Counted from the stretch's first letter, positions 17,561 to 27,080 are shown. The stretch: 64,000 nucleotides of DNA from Phycisphaerae bacterium (GCA_029260215.1 JAJDDQ010000004.1:1-64000); one strand, 5' to 3'. Numbers and translations: made by a program. The notes: generated by a model from the sequence alone, not told the origin.

Positions 17561-19147
17561 ATGTACGACCAAATTCGTCACGGCACCTTTTGCTTCGTCG
17601 TCGCAAGCACTATTTCGATGGCGGTCGCCTCGGGACCGGTTCCCATTATTTCCGAGGCGCTCTCGTGCGGTCAACAAGGGCAGGCCGGCGGACTGGCCAA
17701 CGGAATAGAATTGCAGCGGTTCGACCTCGACCTGTCGGTGTTTCCGGATGCCCTCTGCAACGATGGGTCCACTGCGGTGTTTTACTTCCGGCCGTTCTCT
17801 GGTCCGGCCAATCGTGATCGGTGGCTCTTTCAACTTCAGGGTGGCGGCGGGTGCGGGTCCGGCGAACGCTGCGCCCAGCGCTGGTGCATGATCGACACGG
17901 CATTCAGCTTGGTGGGGATGACCTCCACCGTCGCGCCGGCGGTGGCTATTAACGGCAAGGGCATCACAGATCGCAGACCAGCCAATCCGTTTGGTAATTG
18001 GAATCACGTATTCATCAAGTACTGTAGTTCAGATTCGTGGAGAGGAGTGTCGCGTGATGTCATCCTGCAAACCGACATCGAAGGGCCGCTTGTCGATTAC
18101 CGGATCCACTTTCTGGGCAATCGTATCATAGATGCCGTGCTGGACACGCTTCGGCGCGATGGCGTGTCTGCATCCGTGTATACACAGGGACCGACGCCCG
18201 TACCCATGCCCGATCTCGACAATGCAACGCACGTGATTCTTGCCGGCGCGTCGGCAGGCGGCAGCGGAGTCATTCAGAACGCCGATCGTGTCGGCGACTA
18301 TCTTCACGCGAATAACACAGCCTGCGCCGGCGATGAATGTCCTTTGGTGTTTCGCGTTTTGATCGATTCCTCCTTCGCGCCAAGTCTGGAAGACCTCGAT
18401 ATCACAACCTCGACATTTTGCACCGATTTCAAAATTTGCGATTGGCAGGCGCTGCTCGCATTCGGCACTGCGGCCCACGATCCCAATATCGATCAAAGTT
18501 GTTTTGAATGGCATCAAACCAATGCTCCCGGGACCGAGTGGCAGTGTGACGACGCCGGCCACGTCATTCGACATCACGTGACCACACCGATGTTTGTTAG
18601 AATGGGACAAAAAGACTCGCTGGTCTCATCCAACTTCATCAACACCGGTTACTCGGTACCGGGAAAGGGATCGCTCGATCTCCCTCTATTCATGGAGATT
18701 GTTCGCGATGAGTGTGCCAGTCTCGTGAACATTCAGGCGACGGCCCACGAGGGTGCGACTATTCCTGTTCTTCCCGGCGTTTTTTCGCCCAGGTGCCCGA
18801 AACATGAGACGCTGCGCAGCTCACCCGATACGTACAACGCCGTCATAAACGACGGGCCGACAAACCTGGCGATGTTTAATGTCTTCACCAATTGGATCAA
18901 CGGTTCGCAACCCAGCGTATTGATTACGCCCGACGGTGGTAGTGACTTCTGTCCCGGGTTCCTCCCGGCGGATTGCAATTTCGACGATTTAGTCGATTTG
19001 GATGACTTTATCGGATTCCAGAATTGTGCAACCGGTCCTGCCGAAGTGATCTCGCCCAACTGCGTCTGTTACGACATTGACACCAGCCAGACCGTCGACA
19101 TGATTGATTTCTCCGCGCTGCAACAAAACTTCACCGGAACACCGTAG
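17561..19147 (+). CDS. Secreted Notum/pectinacetylesterase-like hydrolase with dockerin-like tail
   Basis: A 528-residue product from the ATG at 17561 (a TTG three codons upstream is possible) begins with a signal peptide ending near ASG. The body resembles the pectinacetylesterase/NOTUM carboxylesterase family: an oxyanion segment FQLQGGGGCGSG, the nucleophile motif GASAGGSG with Ser231, an Asp269 in IDSSF and His415 in RCPKHE form a plausible triad. Many cysteines suggest disulfides. The last 60 residues carry two Asp-rich loops (NFDDLVDLDDFIGF and IDTSQTVDMIDF) typical of planctomycete dockerin-like modules. In this family the substrates are acetylated pectin or, in animals, palmitoleoylated Wnt. 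Removal of acetyl groups from polysaccharide is the likely role here, by inference. Confidence 0.85.
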   Translation: MYDQIRHGTFCFVVASTISMAVASGPVPIISEALSCGQQGQAGGLANGIELQRFDLDLSVFPDALCNDGSTAVFYFRPFSGPANRDRWLFQLQGGGGCGSGERCAQRWCMIDTAFSLVGMTSTVAPAVAINGKGITDRRPANPFGNWNHVFIKYCSSDSWRGVSRDVILQTDIEGPLVDYRIHFLGNRIIDAVLDTLRRDGVSASVYTQGPTPVPMPDLDNATHVILAGASAGGSGVIQNADRVGDYLHANNTACAGDECPLVFRVLIDSSFAPSLEDLDITTSTFCTDFKICDWQALLAFGTAAHDPNIDQSCFEWHQTNAPGTEWQCDDAGHVIRHHVTTPMFVRMGQKDSLVSSNFINTGYSVPGKGSLDLPLFMEIVRDECASLVNIQATAHEGATIPVLPGVFSPRCPKHETLRSSPDTYNAVINDGPTNLAMFNVFTNWINGSQPSVLITPDGGSDFCPGFLPADCNFDDLVDLDDFIGFQNCATGPAEVISPNCVCYDIDTSQTVDMIDFSALQQNFTGTP

Positions 19148-19242
19148 CAGCATGTTGCTTGCGGTCGATCGCCCGCTCCGAGTAGAATTTCCGACGAGCG
19201 TTCGCCCAACGCGGACCCCCGACGCCAAAGGAGGAACAAGGC

Positions 19243-19512
19243 ATGTCCGAGCCGGAACCATCGTCAGCGACAGATTCACCCGATCCACTAGAGTTGAAGA
19301 GGGCCATGAAAGCGTTCAAGAAGCGTCTCAAGCTTTCCCGCCTCGACGACGAATCGAGGCTTGGTGTCGGCTCGATGACGGGCGGTAACGCTTCGGGCAT
19401 TATGGCGATCACACCGCCCAATCAGTATCCGCAGGCCATCTGGGACGAACTCGTCAAAAAGGGCAAGCTCAACTACACAGGCCACGGGCTCTACGAGTTG
19501 GTAAAAACGTAA
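19243..19512 (+). CDS. Small conserved-looking hypothetical protein
   Basis: An 89-residue product with a strong ribosome binding site (AAAGGAGGAACAAGGC before the ATG). After an acidic N-terminus it has a basic helix (KAFKKRLKLSRLDDESRLG), a Gly-rich turn (GSMTGGNASGI) and a C-terminal segment containing PNQYPQAIWDELVKKGKL. I believe similar short proteins occur in other planctomycetes, but I cannot verify that here and know no function. It is cytosolic, with no signal peptide. Confidence 0.7.
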   Translation: MSEPEPSSATDSPDPLELKRAMKAFKKRLKLSRLDDESRLGVGSMTGGNASGIMAITPPNQYPQAIWDELVKKGKLNYTGHGLYELVKT

Positions 19513-19620
19513 CGCCGACCGAGCAGCCCACGACAAGTCGTGGACCGACGCCCGGATCAACAGCGCTCATGCACATCCAGCGGCGATCCACGCGCGTTCG
19601 AAGTACCGATTCACACGGGC

Positions 19621-20199
19621 TTAGTCGGTAAAGCTCAGTTGGAATTCGGCGAAGTCCCGAAAATCCACAGCGTTGTCTCCGTCAAAATCAAAGGCCTGAC
19701 ACTGGGCTGGGACGGCACCACCGCCGGGCCCGGTCTCACAATCGAGAAACGCGTCGAAGTCCAGCAGGTCAACATCGCCGTCGCCGTCACCGTCACCCGG
19801 AACCGCCACCGCTTCGATGGTGAGATTGGCATTGCTGATGTCCAAATAGTCCGTTGCGGAGTTGTCCATTCGGACACGAACGCGAACCTGCGTGGACGGA
19901 GCGTCGGGGATTGTCCAATTGAAGGTATGGACGCTGTTGACCGCGCCGCTGCCGGCTGGGAGGTTTTGGGCGATGTTGATCCAAGGCCCTCCTGCTCCGG
20001 TTGTGGAATACCAAAGATCCCAGTTCTGGAGATTGTGGGATATCTGAATGCGCCACGTGATTGTGAATTGTGACCCAACCTGAAGAACCTCTCCGCCGTT
20101 GGGATCGTCAAGAATGACATGCCCCTCAGAGGGCGCGGCAAGGACAAAGAGTACGCCAATGGTTGTCACAATATTCATGCAAAATGATTGGAGTCGCAT
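19621..20199 (-). CDS. Small secreted protein with Kre9/KNH-like and dockerin-like domains
   Basis: The 192-residue product has a signal peptide (residues 8-26). A domain starting ILDDPNGGEVLQVGSQFTI and continuing through ITWRI, NWDLWYST and GGPW follows. This pattern is seen in the Ser/Thr-rich GPI-anchored (Kre9/KNH-like) family of beta-sandwich wall proteins. The C-terminal 60 residues are a dockerin-like pair of EF loops (DGDGDGDVDLLDFDAF and FDFDGDNAVDFRDFAEF). It is probably an accessory surface or wall protein. It points towards the dnaK gene and ends 94 bases from the next plus-strand gene's stop. Confidence 0.8.
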   Translation of the reverse strand: MRLQSFCMNIVTTIGVLFVLAAPSEGHVILDDPNGGEVLQVGSQFTITWRIQISHNLQNWDLWYSTTGAGGPWINIAQNLPAGSGAVNSVHTFNWTIPDAPSTQVRVRVRMDNSATDYLDISNANLTIEAVAVPGDGDGDGDVDLLDFDAFLDCETGPGGGAVPAQCQAFDFDGDNAVDFRDFAEFQLSFTD

Positions 20200-20606
20200 G
20201 ACGCTGCCTTTCGTATTGAATCGGTTATGCCCTGTCTAGCCCGATGGGGTTTGATCGATCACGGGAGAGTCCGTCCGAAGGTTACGGCAACCCGTAAATC
20301 GCCCTGGCACCCTTACGACGCCCAAACTCCACGCTCGGACGCGCACCCCGCACGCCCCTGTTCGCACGCCATTATAACCACGCCGGGAGCCGTCGCACAA
20401 GCATTCTCAAGAATGAGATTGGCAAAAGGGGGCCGGAATTCCTTTGAAAAACCCTGTCCGGGGGTGAGAGAGCGTATAAAAAGCCTTATCAGAGCCGCGA
20501 CCGTGAGGGAGCGGTCCGCTTTGCCCCGGGAAATCACTCCTCCGTGCCCCCGCGTTGGTCGCGATCAGAGGCGAGGCCCGGAGGAGAACCTTCTTGAACA
20601 CCCCTC
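20200..20606. other. Intergenic region downstream of dnaK
   Basis: The promoter of the small secreted gene must lie near 20200-20300 on the minus strand, but I see no convincing boxes. The remainder holds short open stretches on both strands with no ribosome binding sites and no recognisable protein. Confidence 0.4.
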
Positions 20607-20644
20607 AAAGAAAAACTGCTGGAACGGACCTCGATCCGCTCCAG
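20607..20644 (-). terminator. Rho-independent terminator of dnaK
   Basis: On the minus strand a 10-bp stem (20635-20644 with 20619-20628, one G-U pair, six-base loop) is followed by CAG and then TTTTTCTTT. It begins 45 bases after the dnaK stop. Confidence 0.8.
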
Positions 20645-20688
20645 CCGTTTCGTGTTCTTGCTCTGGCCGCCAGCAACCGCAGCTGCTG

Positions 20689-22620
20689 CTACTTGGCGTC
20701 TTTGACCTCAAACTCGGCGTCGATGACGTCATCACCCGCTCCGCCCGAGCCGCCGCCCTCCGCCGCACCATCCGGCGCGCCAGCCTGACCGGCTTCAGCC
20801 TCTTTGGCTGCCTGCTCGTAGATGACCTTGCCGATGGCCTGCGATGCCTGCATGACGTTTTCGATGGCCTTTTGAATCGCGTCAGCGTCGTCATTCTTGA
20901 CCACGTCGCGAACATTGGAAAGCGCCGACTCGACCTGGCCTCTTTCCTCAGCCGAAACCTTCTCGCCGTGCTCTTTCAGCACGTTCTCGGTTTCGTAAAT
21001 GACCTGATCCGCACGGTTGCGGGCCTCAACAAGAACGCGAAGCTTGCGATCGTCTTCCGCGTTGGCCTCCGCCTCGTTCTTCATCCGCTCGATGTCCTTC
21101 TCATCCAGGCCGGACGAGTCTTTGATCTCGATGCGGTTTTCCTTGCCGGTAACCTTGTCACGCGCGGTAACATTGAGAATACCGTTGGCATCGATGTCGA
21201 ACGTCACCTCGACCTGCGGTGTGCCCCGGCGTGCCGGCGGAATCCCGGTGAGGTTGAACCGCCCGAGTGAACGATTCGCGGACGCCATTTCGCGCTCACC
21301 CTGCATCACGTGAATGGTCACCTCCGGCTGATTGTCGGCTGCGGTGCTGAACACTTCCGACTTGCTCGTCGGAATGGTCGTGTTGCGTTCGATGAGCTTG
21401 GTCATCACCCCGCCCAGCGTTTCAACCCCCAGCGAAAGCGGTGTCACGTCCAGCAGAACGACATCACTCTTCTCGCCCGCGAGGATCGCACCCTGAATCG
21501 CCGCTCCGACCGCGACAACCTCGTCCGGATTGATGCTCTTGTTCGGCTCGATGCCGAAGATGTCTTTAACAAGCTGCTGAACCGACGGGATACGCGTCGA
21601 ACCGCCGACCACGAGCACCGTGTCCACCTTACCGTTGAATGTTTTCTGCTTCTTCTGAGCATCCGCCAATGCGGTCATGACCGGCTTGCGACAGCGCTCC
21701 GTCAGGTCGCGCGTGATCTGCTCGAATTTGCTGCGCGTGACCGTCATCTGCAAATGCTTAGGCCCACTCTGGTCGGCGGTGATGAATGGCAGATTGATCG
21801 TTGTCTCGATGGCCGTCGAAAGTTCGCACTTGGCCTTCTCGCATGCTTCCTTCAAGCGCTGGAGCGCCATCGGGTCTTTGCGAAGATCGATGCCCTCCTT
21901 CTTGCGGAACTCCTCCGCCGCGAAGTCGATCAGCTCTTCGTCGTAGTCGTCTCCGCCAAGGTGGCCGTCGCCGTTGCTGGACAACACCTCGTACACGCCC
22001 TCGGAGTCGATATCGAGGATCGAAAAATCGAACGTGCCGCCGCCAAGATCGAACACGGCGATGTGTTGCGACTTGGTACCGTCAAGACCGTACGCAAGCG
22101 CCGCCGCCGTCGGTTCGTTGATGATGCGCTCCACCTTCAAGCCGGCAATCTCGCCTGCGTCCTTGGTGGCTTTACGCTGCGAATCGTTGAAGTAGGCCGG
22201 CACGGTGATGACCGCGCGGTCCACCTTCTCGCCGAGGTAATCCTCAGCCGTCTTCTTGAGATCCTGGAGGATCATCGCACTGATTTCCGGCGGCGTGTAG
22301 TCCTTGCCACGGGCGTGGACTTTTACGAGATCGCTCGGGCCGCCGACGACCTTGTACGGGACAATTTTCTCTTCGTCCGCCACTTCGTCGTGACGCCGTC
22401 CCATGAATCGCTTGATGCTGTAAACCGTGTTGGTCGGATTGGTGACCTGCTGATGCCGTGCGATCTGGCCCACAAGCCGCTCATTCTTGTCTGTAAACGC
22501 CACGACAGACGGCGTCAGCCGCGATCCCTGAGCGTTGGTCAGCACCTTAGGCTGGTCGCCTTCCATGACGCTGACCACGGAGTTTGTCGTGCCGAGATCG
22601 ATTCCGATGATTTTTCCCAT
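20689..22620 (-). CDS. dnaK: Chaperone DnaK (Hsp70)
   Basis: At 643 residues this is full length. The N-terminal ATPase domain starts [15 protein letters not shown] and contains [30 protein letters not shown] and [12 protein letters not shown]; the hydrophobic linker [18 protein letters not shown] follows near residue 390. The substrate-binding domain and helical lid end in a Gly-rich linker and the acidic tail [12 protein letters not shown]. DnaK binds exposed hydrophobic peptides in the cytosol and works with DnaJ and GrpE, neither of which is in this window. AGGAGG eight bases before the ATG supports the start. A terminator follows, so it appears monocistronic. No CIRCE element is present upstream. 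Confidence 0.98.
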   Translation of the reverse strand: MGKIIGIDLGTTNSVVSVMEGDQPKVLTNAQGSRLTPSVVAFTDKNERLVGQIARHQQVTNPTNTVYSIKRFMGRRHDEVADEEKIVPYKVVGGPSDLVKVHARGKDYTPPEISAMILQDLKKTAEDYLGEKVDRAVITVPAYFNDSQRKATKDAGEIAGLKVERIINEPTAAALAYGLDGTKSQHIAVFDLGGGTFDFSILDIDSEGVYEVLSSNGDGHLGGDDYDEELIDFAAEEFRKKEGIDLRKDPMALQRLKEACEKAKCELSTAIETTINLPFITADQSGPKHLQMTVTRSKFEQITRDLTERCRKPVMTALADAQKKQKTFNGKVDTVLVVGGSTRIPSVQQLVKDIFGIEPNKSINPDEVVAVGAAIQGAILAGEKSDVVLLDVTPLSLGVETLGGVMTKLIERNTTIPTSKSEVFSTAADNQPEVTIHVMQGEREMASANRSLGRFNLTGIPPARRGTPQVEVTFDIDANGILNVTARDKVTGKENRIEIKDSSGLDEKDIERMKNEAEANAEDDRKLRVLVEARNRADQVIYETENVLKEHGEKVSAEERGQVESALSNVRDVVKNDDADAIQKAIENVMQASQAIGKVIYEQAAKEAEAGQAGAPDGAAEGGGSGGAGDDVIDAEFEVKDAK

Positions 22621-22715
22621 GTTCAGTACCTCCTGCGGTTATCAAAGGCCACCGTTTGCGCACGACGGCCCGCTTGGGTAGCAAGCAATCCCGGTGCCGC
22701 GCAGCACGGCTGGCG

Positions 22716-22756
22716 AATTTATTTATAATCTATTTATTTACAAATAGTTACGTGTT
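22716..22756 (-). promoter_or_regulatory. AT-rich promoter region of dnaK
   Basis: In an otherwise GC-rich gap there is a 40-base AT-rich block in which the nonamer TAAATAAAT occurs twice (minus strand, 15 bases apart) around GATTATAAAT. It lies about 100-135 bases before the dnaK start. This is a likely promoter or operator, but the exact boxes are not clear. Confidence 0.45.
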
Positions 22757-22874
22757 TTCCGCGGCGGGCATGGCCGGTCGTCCGGCGTGATTCTGCCAAC
22801 ATGGCAGCGTAACAATGCGTCAATTCGGCGGTTTTTTGTTTCCCAAGACGCCTTGTGTCCGTACACTCTGCTTG

Positions 22875-23357
22875 ATGGCACTAGAGCCGTTTGAAACCGC
22901 TGCGTCCGAGGATTACCCTACCGTCGTCCAGCTTTCCGTCTTTCTGGACGATCGCGTGGGGCAGTTGCTGCGTATGACCCAGGCCTTCAGGGATACCGAT
23001 ATCCGCATCTGGGGGCTGATGGTGGTCAATTCCGTCGATTGTGCGATTGTGCGCATGATCGTGGACGATCCCGACGAAGCCTACGACATGCTTGTTTCGC
23101 ATCGATTTCCAGTCAAACAAACGGATGTCGTGGTCGTCCGCGTGCCGCACGGCAAACGGGCACTGCTCAACGTGTGGTCGGCTGTCCTGCGGGCGGAAAT
23201 CAACATCGATTACACCTACGCGCTCATGGGCCACGTGCGCGGCGCACCGACAATCGCGATTCACTCCGAAAGCCTTCAGATGGCCTGCGACACGCTGGTA
23301 CGACACAACTTCAGCGTCCTGAGCGTGAGTGACCTGCACGCCGAACGGAACGAATGA
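22875..23357 (+). CDS. Tandem ACT-domain protein
   Basis: Starting at ATG 22875 (an earlier ATG at 22815 would add 20 uncharacteristic residues), the 160-residue product has two ACT-like halves. The first contains VVQLSVFLDDRVGQLLRMTQAFRD and then DIRIWGLMVVNSVDCAIVRM; the second contains RALLNVWSAVLRAEINIDYTYALM. ACT domains bind amino acids or other small ligands and regulate enzymes; a stand-alone protein of this type is likely a sensor or regulator. It is divergent from dnaK and converges on the PQQ-propeller gene with five bases between the stops. Confidence 0.8.
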   Translation: MALEPFETAASEDYPTVVQLSVFLDDRVGQLLRMTQAFRDTDIRIWGLMVVNSVDCAIVRMIVDDPDEAYDMLVSHRFPVKQTDVVVVRVPHGKRALLNVWSAVLRAEINIDYTYALMGHVRGAPTIAIHSESLQMACDTLVRHNFSVLSVSDLHAERNE

Positions 23358-23362
23358 CCGGT

Positions 23363-24868
23363 TTACCCTGTCGCACGAAAATCGTAGCACAACAATCGCG
23401 GTGAAGACTTGGAAACGGTATCCGGGCGCGCCTGGAGAATGTAGAGCAACCCGCGCGAAATCACCGGCGGCGCGTAGGTCTCTTCCGCCGAGAATAACTT
23501 CGTTCGCGCTGCGACACGCACGCCGTCCGGTGACATGGCCAACCACAAGAGATCGCCACGCTCACCAAGACACAGGAAACGCCCGTCCGCCCAAAGCAGT
23601 GAGCTTCGCAACGGACTCATGGTCATGGTCTGTTTGCCACGGGACGTGTCGACCTGCTGCTTCCATTCGATCCGCTCGCGCCAGACGAGTCGCCCGGTGT
23701 CGGCTTTGAGGCACACAAATTCGATTTTCGACGCCTTCTCCCCATCGACACCGTAGAGGTAGCCGTCTCGATAAATCGGCGTCGCCCAATGCGCGCCCAG
23801 GTCTTTCGTTGTCCAGACGACCTCGTGCGAACCGTCCGGCTTCACATCGATCATCGCACCACCCGTGCCGTAGGAGGCCGTCACAAAAACACGATCGCCG
23901 ACGATTACCGGGGTGGCTGCATTGACCGAGTTGTATTTCCGGCTGCGCCAAGGAAATCGAAACCGAATCGAACCGTCGGACGGATCGACCGCGAGCAGCC
24001 CGCCGACCGGGGGCTTGCTGTCGCCGCCGGCAAACGCGAACACGTACCGCTTCCCATGCATGTCAGCCGCTACGGGTGACGCGTAACTGGGTGCCCAAAG
24101 ATCGCCGGCACCCCAAACCAATTTGCCATTGCGCTTGTCGAAGGCGGCCAGACAAGGCCCTTTGGGGGCACCGAGGTTGACGATCAACAGGTCGCCCTCG
24201 ATCAAGGGTGTCGAGCCGATACCGAAATACTCCTGCGGCACGTGGAACTCTTCCGAAAGTTGCCGCTGCCAAAGCAGGCAGCCGGTGCGCAAATCCAAGC
24301 AGCTCAATCGTCCTTCGACGCCATGCACATAGACGCGATCCTCGTCAATTATGGGACTGGAACGCGGGCCACCGTTAAAACCGAACCGGTCGCGGTAGTC
24401 CGTCTTGTATTCGTATCGCCAATAGCGACGTCCGGTTTCGGCGTGGAGGCAGTCCACGATTGCGCTGTCGCCTTCACGGTGAAACAGCACAAGCCGGTTG
24501 CCAACGACCGACGGCGATGCATACCCTTCGCCGATCGTCACTTCCCAGACGAGACGTGGCAATTGCGCGCCGAAGCTCTTGAGCAGATTCGTCTCTCTGC
24601 TTTGACCGTCCTGCCGAGGCCCCAAAAAGGTCGGCCAATCCTCCGTCACGGCTGACGGAGCGAGCGTCTTGGGCGGGGAATGGTACGAGAGATTGTCGTA
24701 AGCGACCGGCTTCGGCAGGGCGCCAACGGTGCATTTGTTCAACACGGGTGTGGCTGGATCGGCGAATTGGCTGTGTGATTCGGAATTGCCGGAGTCGTCA
24801 GCGAAGCAATTGAAACACGGTACGATCGCAGCCAGCAGAATCGCGCAGACGCGCGTGCGACTCAACAT
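23363..24868 (-). CDS. Secreted PQQ-like beta-propeller protein
   Basis: I choose the ATG at 24868 because it is followed at once by a signal peptide (RVCAILLAAIVPCFNCFA). A longer frame to 25051 contains another hydrophobic segment but no ribosome binding site. The 501-residue product has the repeating PQQ/WD pattern DW.TFLGP..DGQS, then IGEGYASPSVVGNRLVLFHR, CLHAETGRRYWRYEY, CLDLRTGCLLWQRQL, AFDKRNGKLVWG and LKADTGRLVWRER, about eight blades. Planctomycetes have many such outer-surface propellers. Without dehydrogenase residues it is more likely a binding or scaffold protein than an enzyme. This recalls BamB-like folds, but there is no lipobox. Confidence 0.85.
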   Translation of the reverse strand: MLSRTRVCAILLAAIVPCFNCFADDSGNSESHSQFADPATPVLNKCTVGALPKPVAYDNLSYHSPPKTLAPSAVTEDWPTFLGPRQDGQSRETNLLKSFGAQLPRLVWEVTIGEGYASPSVVGNRLVLFHREGDSAIVDCLHAETGRRYWRYEYKTDYRDRFGFNGGPRSSPIIDEDRVYVHGVEGRLSCLDLRTGCLLWQRQLSEEFHVPQEYFGIGSTPLIEGDLLIVNLGAPKGPCLAAFDKRNGKLVWGAGDLWAPSYASPVAADMHGKRYVFAFAGGDSKPPVGGLLAVDPSDGSIRFRFPWRSRKYNSVNAATPVIVGDRVFVTASYGTGGAMIDVKPDGSHEVVWTTKDLGAHWATPIYRDGYLYGVDGEKASKIEFVCLKADTGRLVWRERIEWKQQVDTSRGKQTMTMSPLRSSLLWADGRFLCLGERGDLLWLAMSPDGVRVAARTKLFSAEETYAPPVISRGLLYILQARPDTVSKSSPRLLCYDFRATG

Positions 24869-25103
24869 TCCGTGCGGGGCGATCGTTGATCTTGTTGTCT
24901 GGGTCATCATCAAACACAGTATCACAGCCGCCAGCGATAGCCAATACACATTGGGCCGGATTGCTCTGCGTGTGATCAACGCCGACCTTACCGGTTGGCT
25001 ACGCCTTGAAGCACACAAGGCACGAGGTGGGAAGAAATTGAAAACGCCCATCGCCCTGAATCAAGGCGACAGGCGTGTTTTTGAAATCTCGATCGCTACC
25101 GGT

Positions 25104-25886
25104 CTAGTTCAAGCGGCGACGAATCGCACCGATCATGCCGAAGCCAGCCATCGCCAACACCGCAGCCGCGGGAGCCGGAATGACGTTGAAATCGGTGATT
25201 GCACCGGAACCAGCGAAACTCACAGTCATCGACGTTACGGTGTTGATGTCGAAGCCAGCCATCTCGGTCACCGTCGCAAAGAGCGCCGGATTGTCGAAAC
25301 TTTGCTGTGCGGACGTTGTGTTGAAGAACAAAGTCTGGATGCCAAGGTGACCAGCGGCGATGTCACCAGTCCAACCGTCGGGAACCGTAAACGTTCTCGT
25401 CAGATTCGACACATCGCGCAAGGTGACCGTCAAGTTGCCGCCAGAATTAATGTCGATAACCGACGTTGAACGGATATGGGCCGGCGTCGCGAAATCGAGA
25501 CGAAACGCACCACCGATGTTGTCATTGCCGCCATTGTCGAAGATGCCGTCGGCGGGACTGAGGTCGTCGCCGAACGTCTGACCGGCTGGAAGCTGCCCGC
25601 CATCCCCGCGATCACCGTCTTCCTGGATGATGAACGCGTTTCCGCGATCCACCAGAAGGTCGAGGTCGTTTAGGGATGTGTTCGTTGCCACATCGGTATC
25701 GAACGCTGCCACACCCGCTCCCCCGAACAGGTAGGTGACCAACGCGCTGTTTGCACCGCTCTGAGTGAAAATCGTGTCGCCATCCAGGTTCTCGCCGTCG
25801 GCGAAGCTGCTCAGGTCCAGCAGACCGGCAGACGCGACGCTCGCGAGAGACATGACGACAGCGCCAACAAAAAAGTTCCGAAACAT
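25104..25886 (-). CDS. Secreted protein with PEP-CTERM-type sorting tail
   Basis: The 260-residue product starts after an AGGAG site, with signal peptide MFRNFFVGAVVMSLASVASA. The mature part is rich in Asp, Asn, Gly and Thr and lacks cysteine, as in PEP-CTERM extracellular matrix proteins. The C-terminus IPAPAAAVLAMAGFGMIGAIRRR has the Pro-x-Pro motif, a hydrophobic helix and an Arg cluster that define a PEP-CTERM-type anchor processed by an exosortase. No exosortase gene is in this window. Function of the body is unknown. Confidence 0.85.
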   Translation of the reverse strand: MFRNFFVGAVVMSLASVASAGLLDLSSFADGENLDGDTIFTQSGANSALVTYLFGGAGVAAFDTDVATNTSLNDLDLLVDRGNAFIIQEDGDRGDGGQLPAGQTFGDDLSPADGIFDNGGNDNIGGAFRLDFATPAHIRSTSVIDINSGGNLTVTLRDVSNLTRTFTVPDGWTGDIAAGHLGIQTLFFNTTSAQQSFDNPALFATVTEMAGFDINTVTSMTVSFAGSGAITDFNVIPAPAAAVLAMAGFGMIGAIRRRLN

Positions 25887-26114
25887 CGTTCTCGTTGCTC
25901 CTTAAATTTACAACACGCAAGTTGCTTGCGAATACAGAAGAGTTACCCCACCACTCCGGGACGGATACTATAGCTTTTCGCGCGGCGACGCAAGCATTTT
26001 CGCAGCCGAAGCGCGAATTTTTGGAGAGGAAAAACAGACAGAAACTAAAGCAGGGAAGTAAGTTACCGATTTACCGGTCGCGATTCGACGGCACGGCAGT
26101 TCCGGCCAACCGGC

Positions 26115-27047
26115 CTACGGGATATGCGGACTTTGGGCCAGGTCCGTTAACGCGAGAACAGAGCCGCCCGCCCAAAAAGGCTCGGTCACAACCACGCCTG
26201 CGACCAACGCCCAAATGAGGATGGTGCCAATAAAAGGGCGATCGTGAATGAATATCTCGGTAGGACCGGCGATCCGCCCCGATTGCACAAGCATCGCATA
26301 GCGAAAAACGCCGTAAATGACCATAGGAAGCGTGTACAACAGGTGGCGCTTCGGAAAGGCTGTGGGCGTGTCGGCGTCCATTGTGTAAAGCAGGAAAGTC
26401 ATAACGGCTATGCCGGCTGAAACACTTATGAGGTTATTCAGCAGCTCGGGCGTGTATCCGGTAAGGGTTTTCCGGAAGGAAGCCGCCTCACCCTTACCGG
26501 TGAAGGCGTCGATCTCGCATCGTCGCTTGCCGAAGCCCATGAACATGCACAGCGTAAAAGTGCAGACGATGAGCCAGGGGGACACATAGGCGTCCACAGC
26601 CTCAGCGCCCGCGACCGTGCGTATCACAAACCCGACGGCGATGATGATGACGTCCAGAATCATGCGTTTTTTGAGCGACAGGGAATAAGCCAGCACCAGC
26701 ACGAAATAACCCGCCACCAGGGCTGTCACGACGGGGTTCAGGAAAACGATGCACACGGTCAGGGAAACGGTAATCAGCAAGGCCGACCACGCGACGGCCC
26801 CTGCGGGGGAAACGTTACCGGCTGCGATGGGCCTGAATTTCTTGGTCGGGTGGAGGGCGTCCGCGTGGCGATCGATCAGGTCATTGATCGCGTAGCTGGC
26901 GCTGGCAGCCAGGCAAAACGCTCCAAAAACGTACGCACAGCGGATCATCGAGGCTGGATCGAGGCTCATCGCGAATACCGGACCCGCGAGAACCGCAAGG
27001 TTCTTGATCCATTGCCGAGGCCTCATCAATGCCACATAGTGTCTCAT
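26115..27047 (-). CDS. UbiA-family prenyltransferase, decaprenyl-phosphate phosphoribosyltransferase-like
   Basis: A 310-residue integral membrane protein with about eight or nine helices. The first Asp-rich motif reads ND..D...D..HP.K.FRPIAAG (residues 55-78), the version that characterises 5-phosphoribosyl-1-pyrophosphate:polyprenyl-phosphate transferases rather than ubiquinone or heme prenyltransferases. The second motif is degenerate, around KRRCEID. Such enzymes make polyprenyl-phosphoryl ribose, the precursor of arabinose or ribose donors for envelope glycans in mycobacteria. The gene is divergent from galE and a GT4 gene, which supports a role in surface polysaccharide. DprE1/DprE2 homologues are not in the window, so the downstream sugar is unknown. 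Confidence 0.8.
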   Translation of the reverse strand: MRHYVALMRPRQWIKNLAVLAGPVFAMSLDPASMIRCAYVFGAFCLAASASYAINDLIDRHADALHPTKKFRPIAAGNVSPAGAVAWSALLITVSLTVCIVFLNPVVTALVAGYFVLVLAYSLSLKKRMILDVIIIAVGFVIRTVAGAEAVDAYVSPWLIVCTFTLCMFMGFGKRRCEIDAFTGKGEAASFRKTLTGYTPELLNNLISVSAGIAVMTFLLYTMDADTPTAFPKRHLLYTLPMVIYGVFRYAMLVQSGRIAGPTEIFIHDRPFIGTILIWALVAGVVVTEPFWAGGSVLALTDLAQSPHIP

Positions 27048-27058
27048 GATTGCTTAGG

Positions 27059-27080
27059 GTCGGCTTGCGGATAAGCCGAC
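27059..27080. repeat. Short palindrome between divergent genes
   Basis: GTCGGCTT (27059-27066) and AAGCCGAC (27073-27080) form a perfect 8-bp stem with loop GCGGAT. It sits 11 bases before the UbiA-like start and 57 before galE. It could be a shared operator or a small dispersed palindrome; a T-run is absent. Confidence 0.5.

Noticed and set aside
21310-22728. 472-codon frame on the plus strand
   Set aside because: Antisense to dnaK, which is certain.
22815-22874. Longer N-terminus for the ACT-domain protein
   Set aside because: The extra 20 residues are not ACT-like, and the second ATG fits the domain start better. No strong ribosome site decides it, so the choice is provisional.
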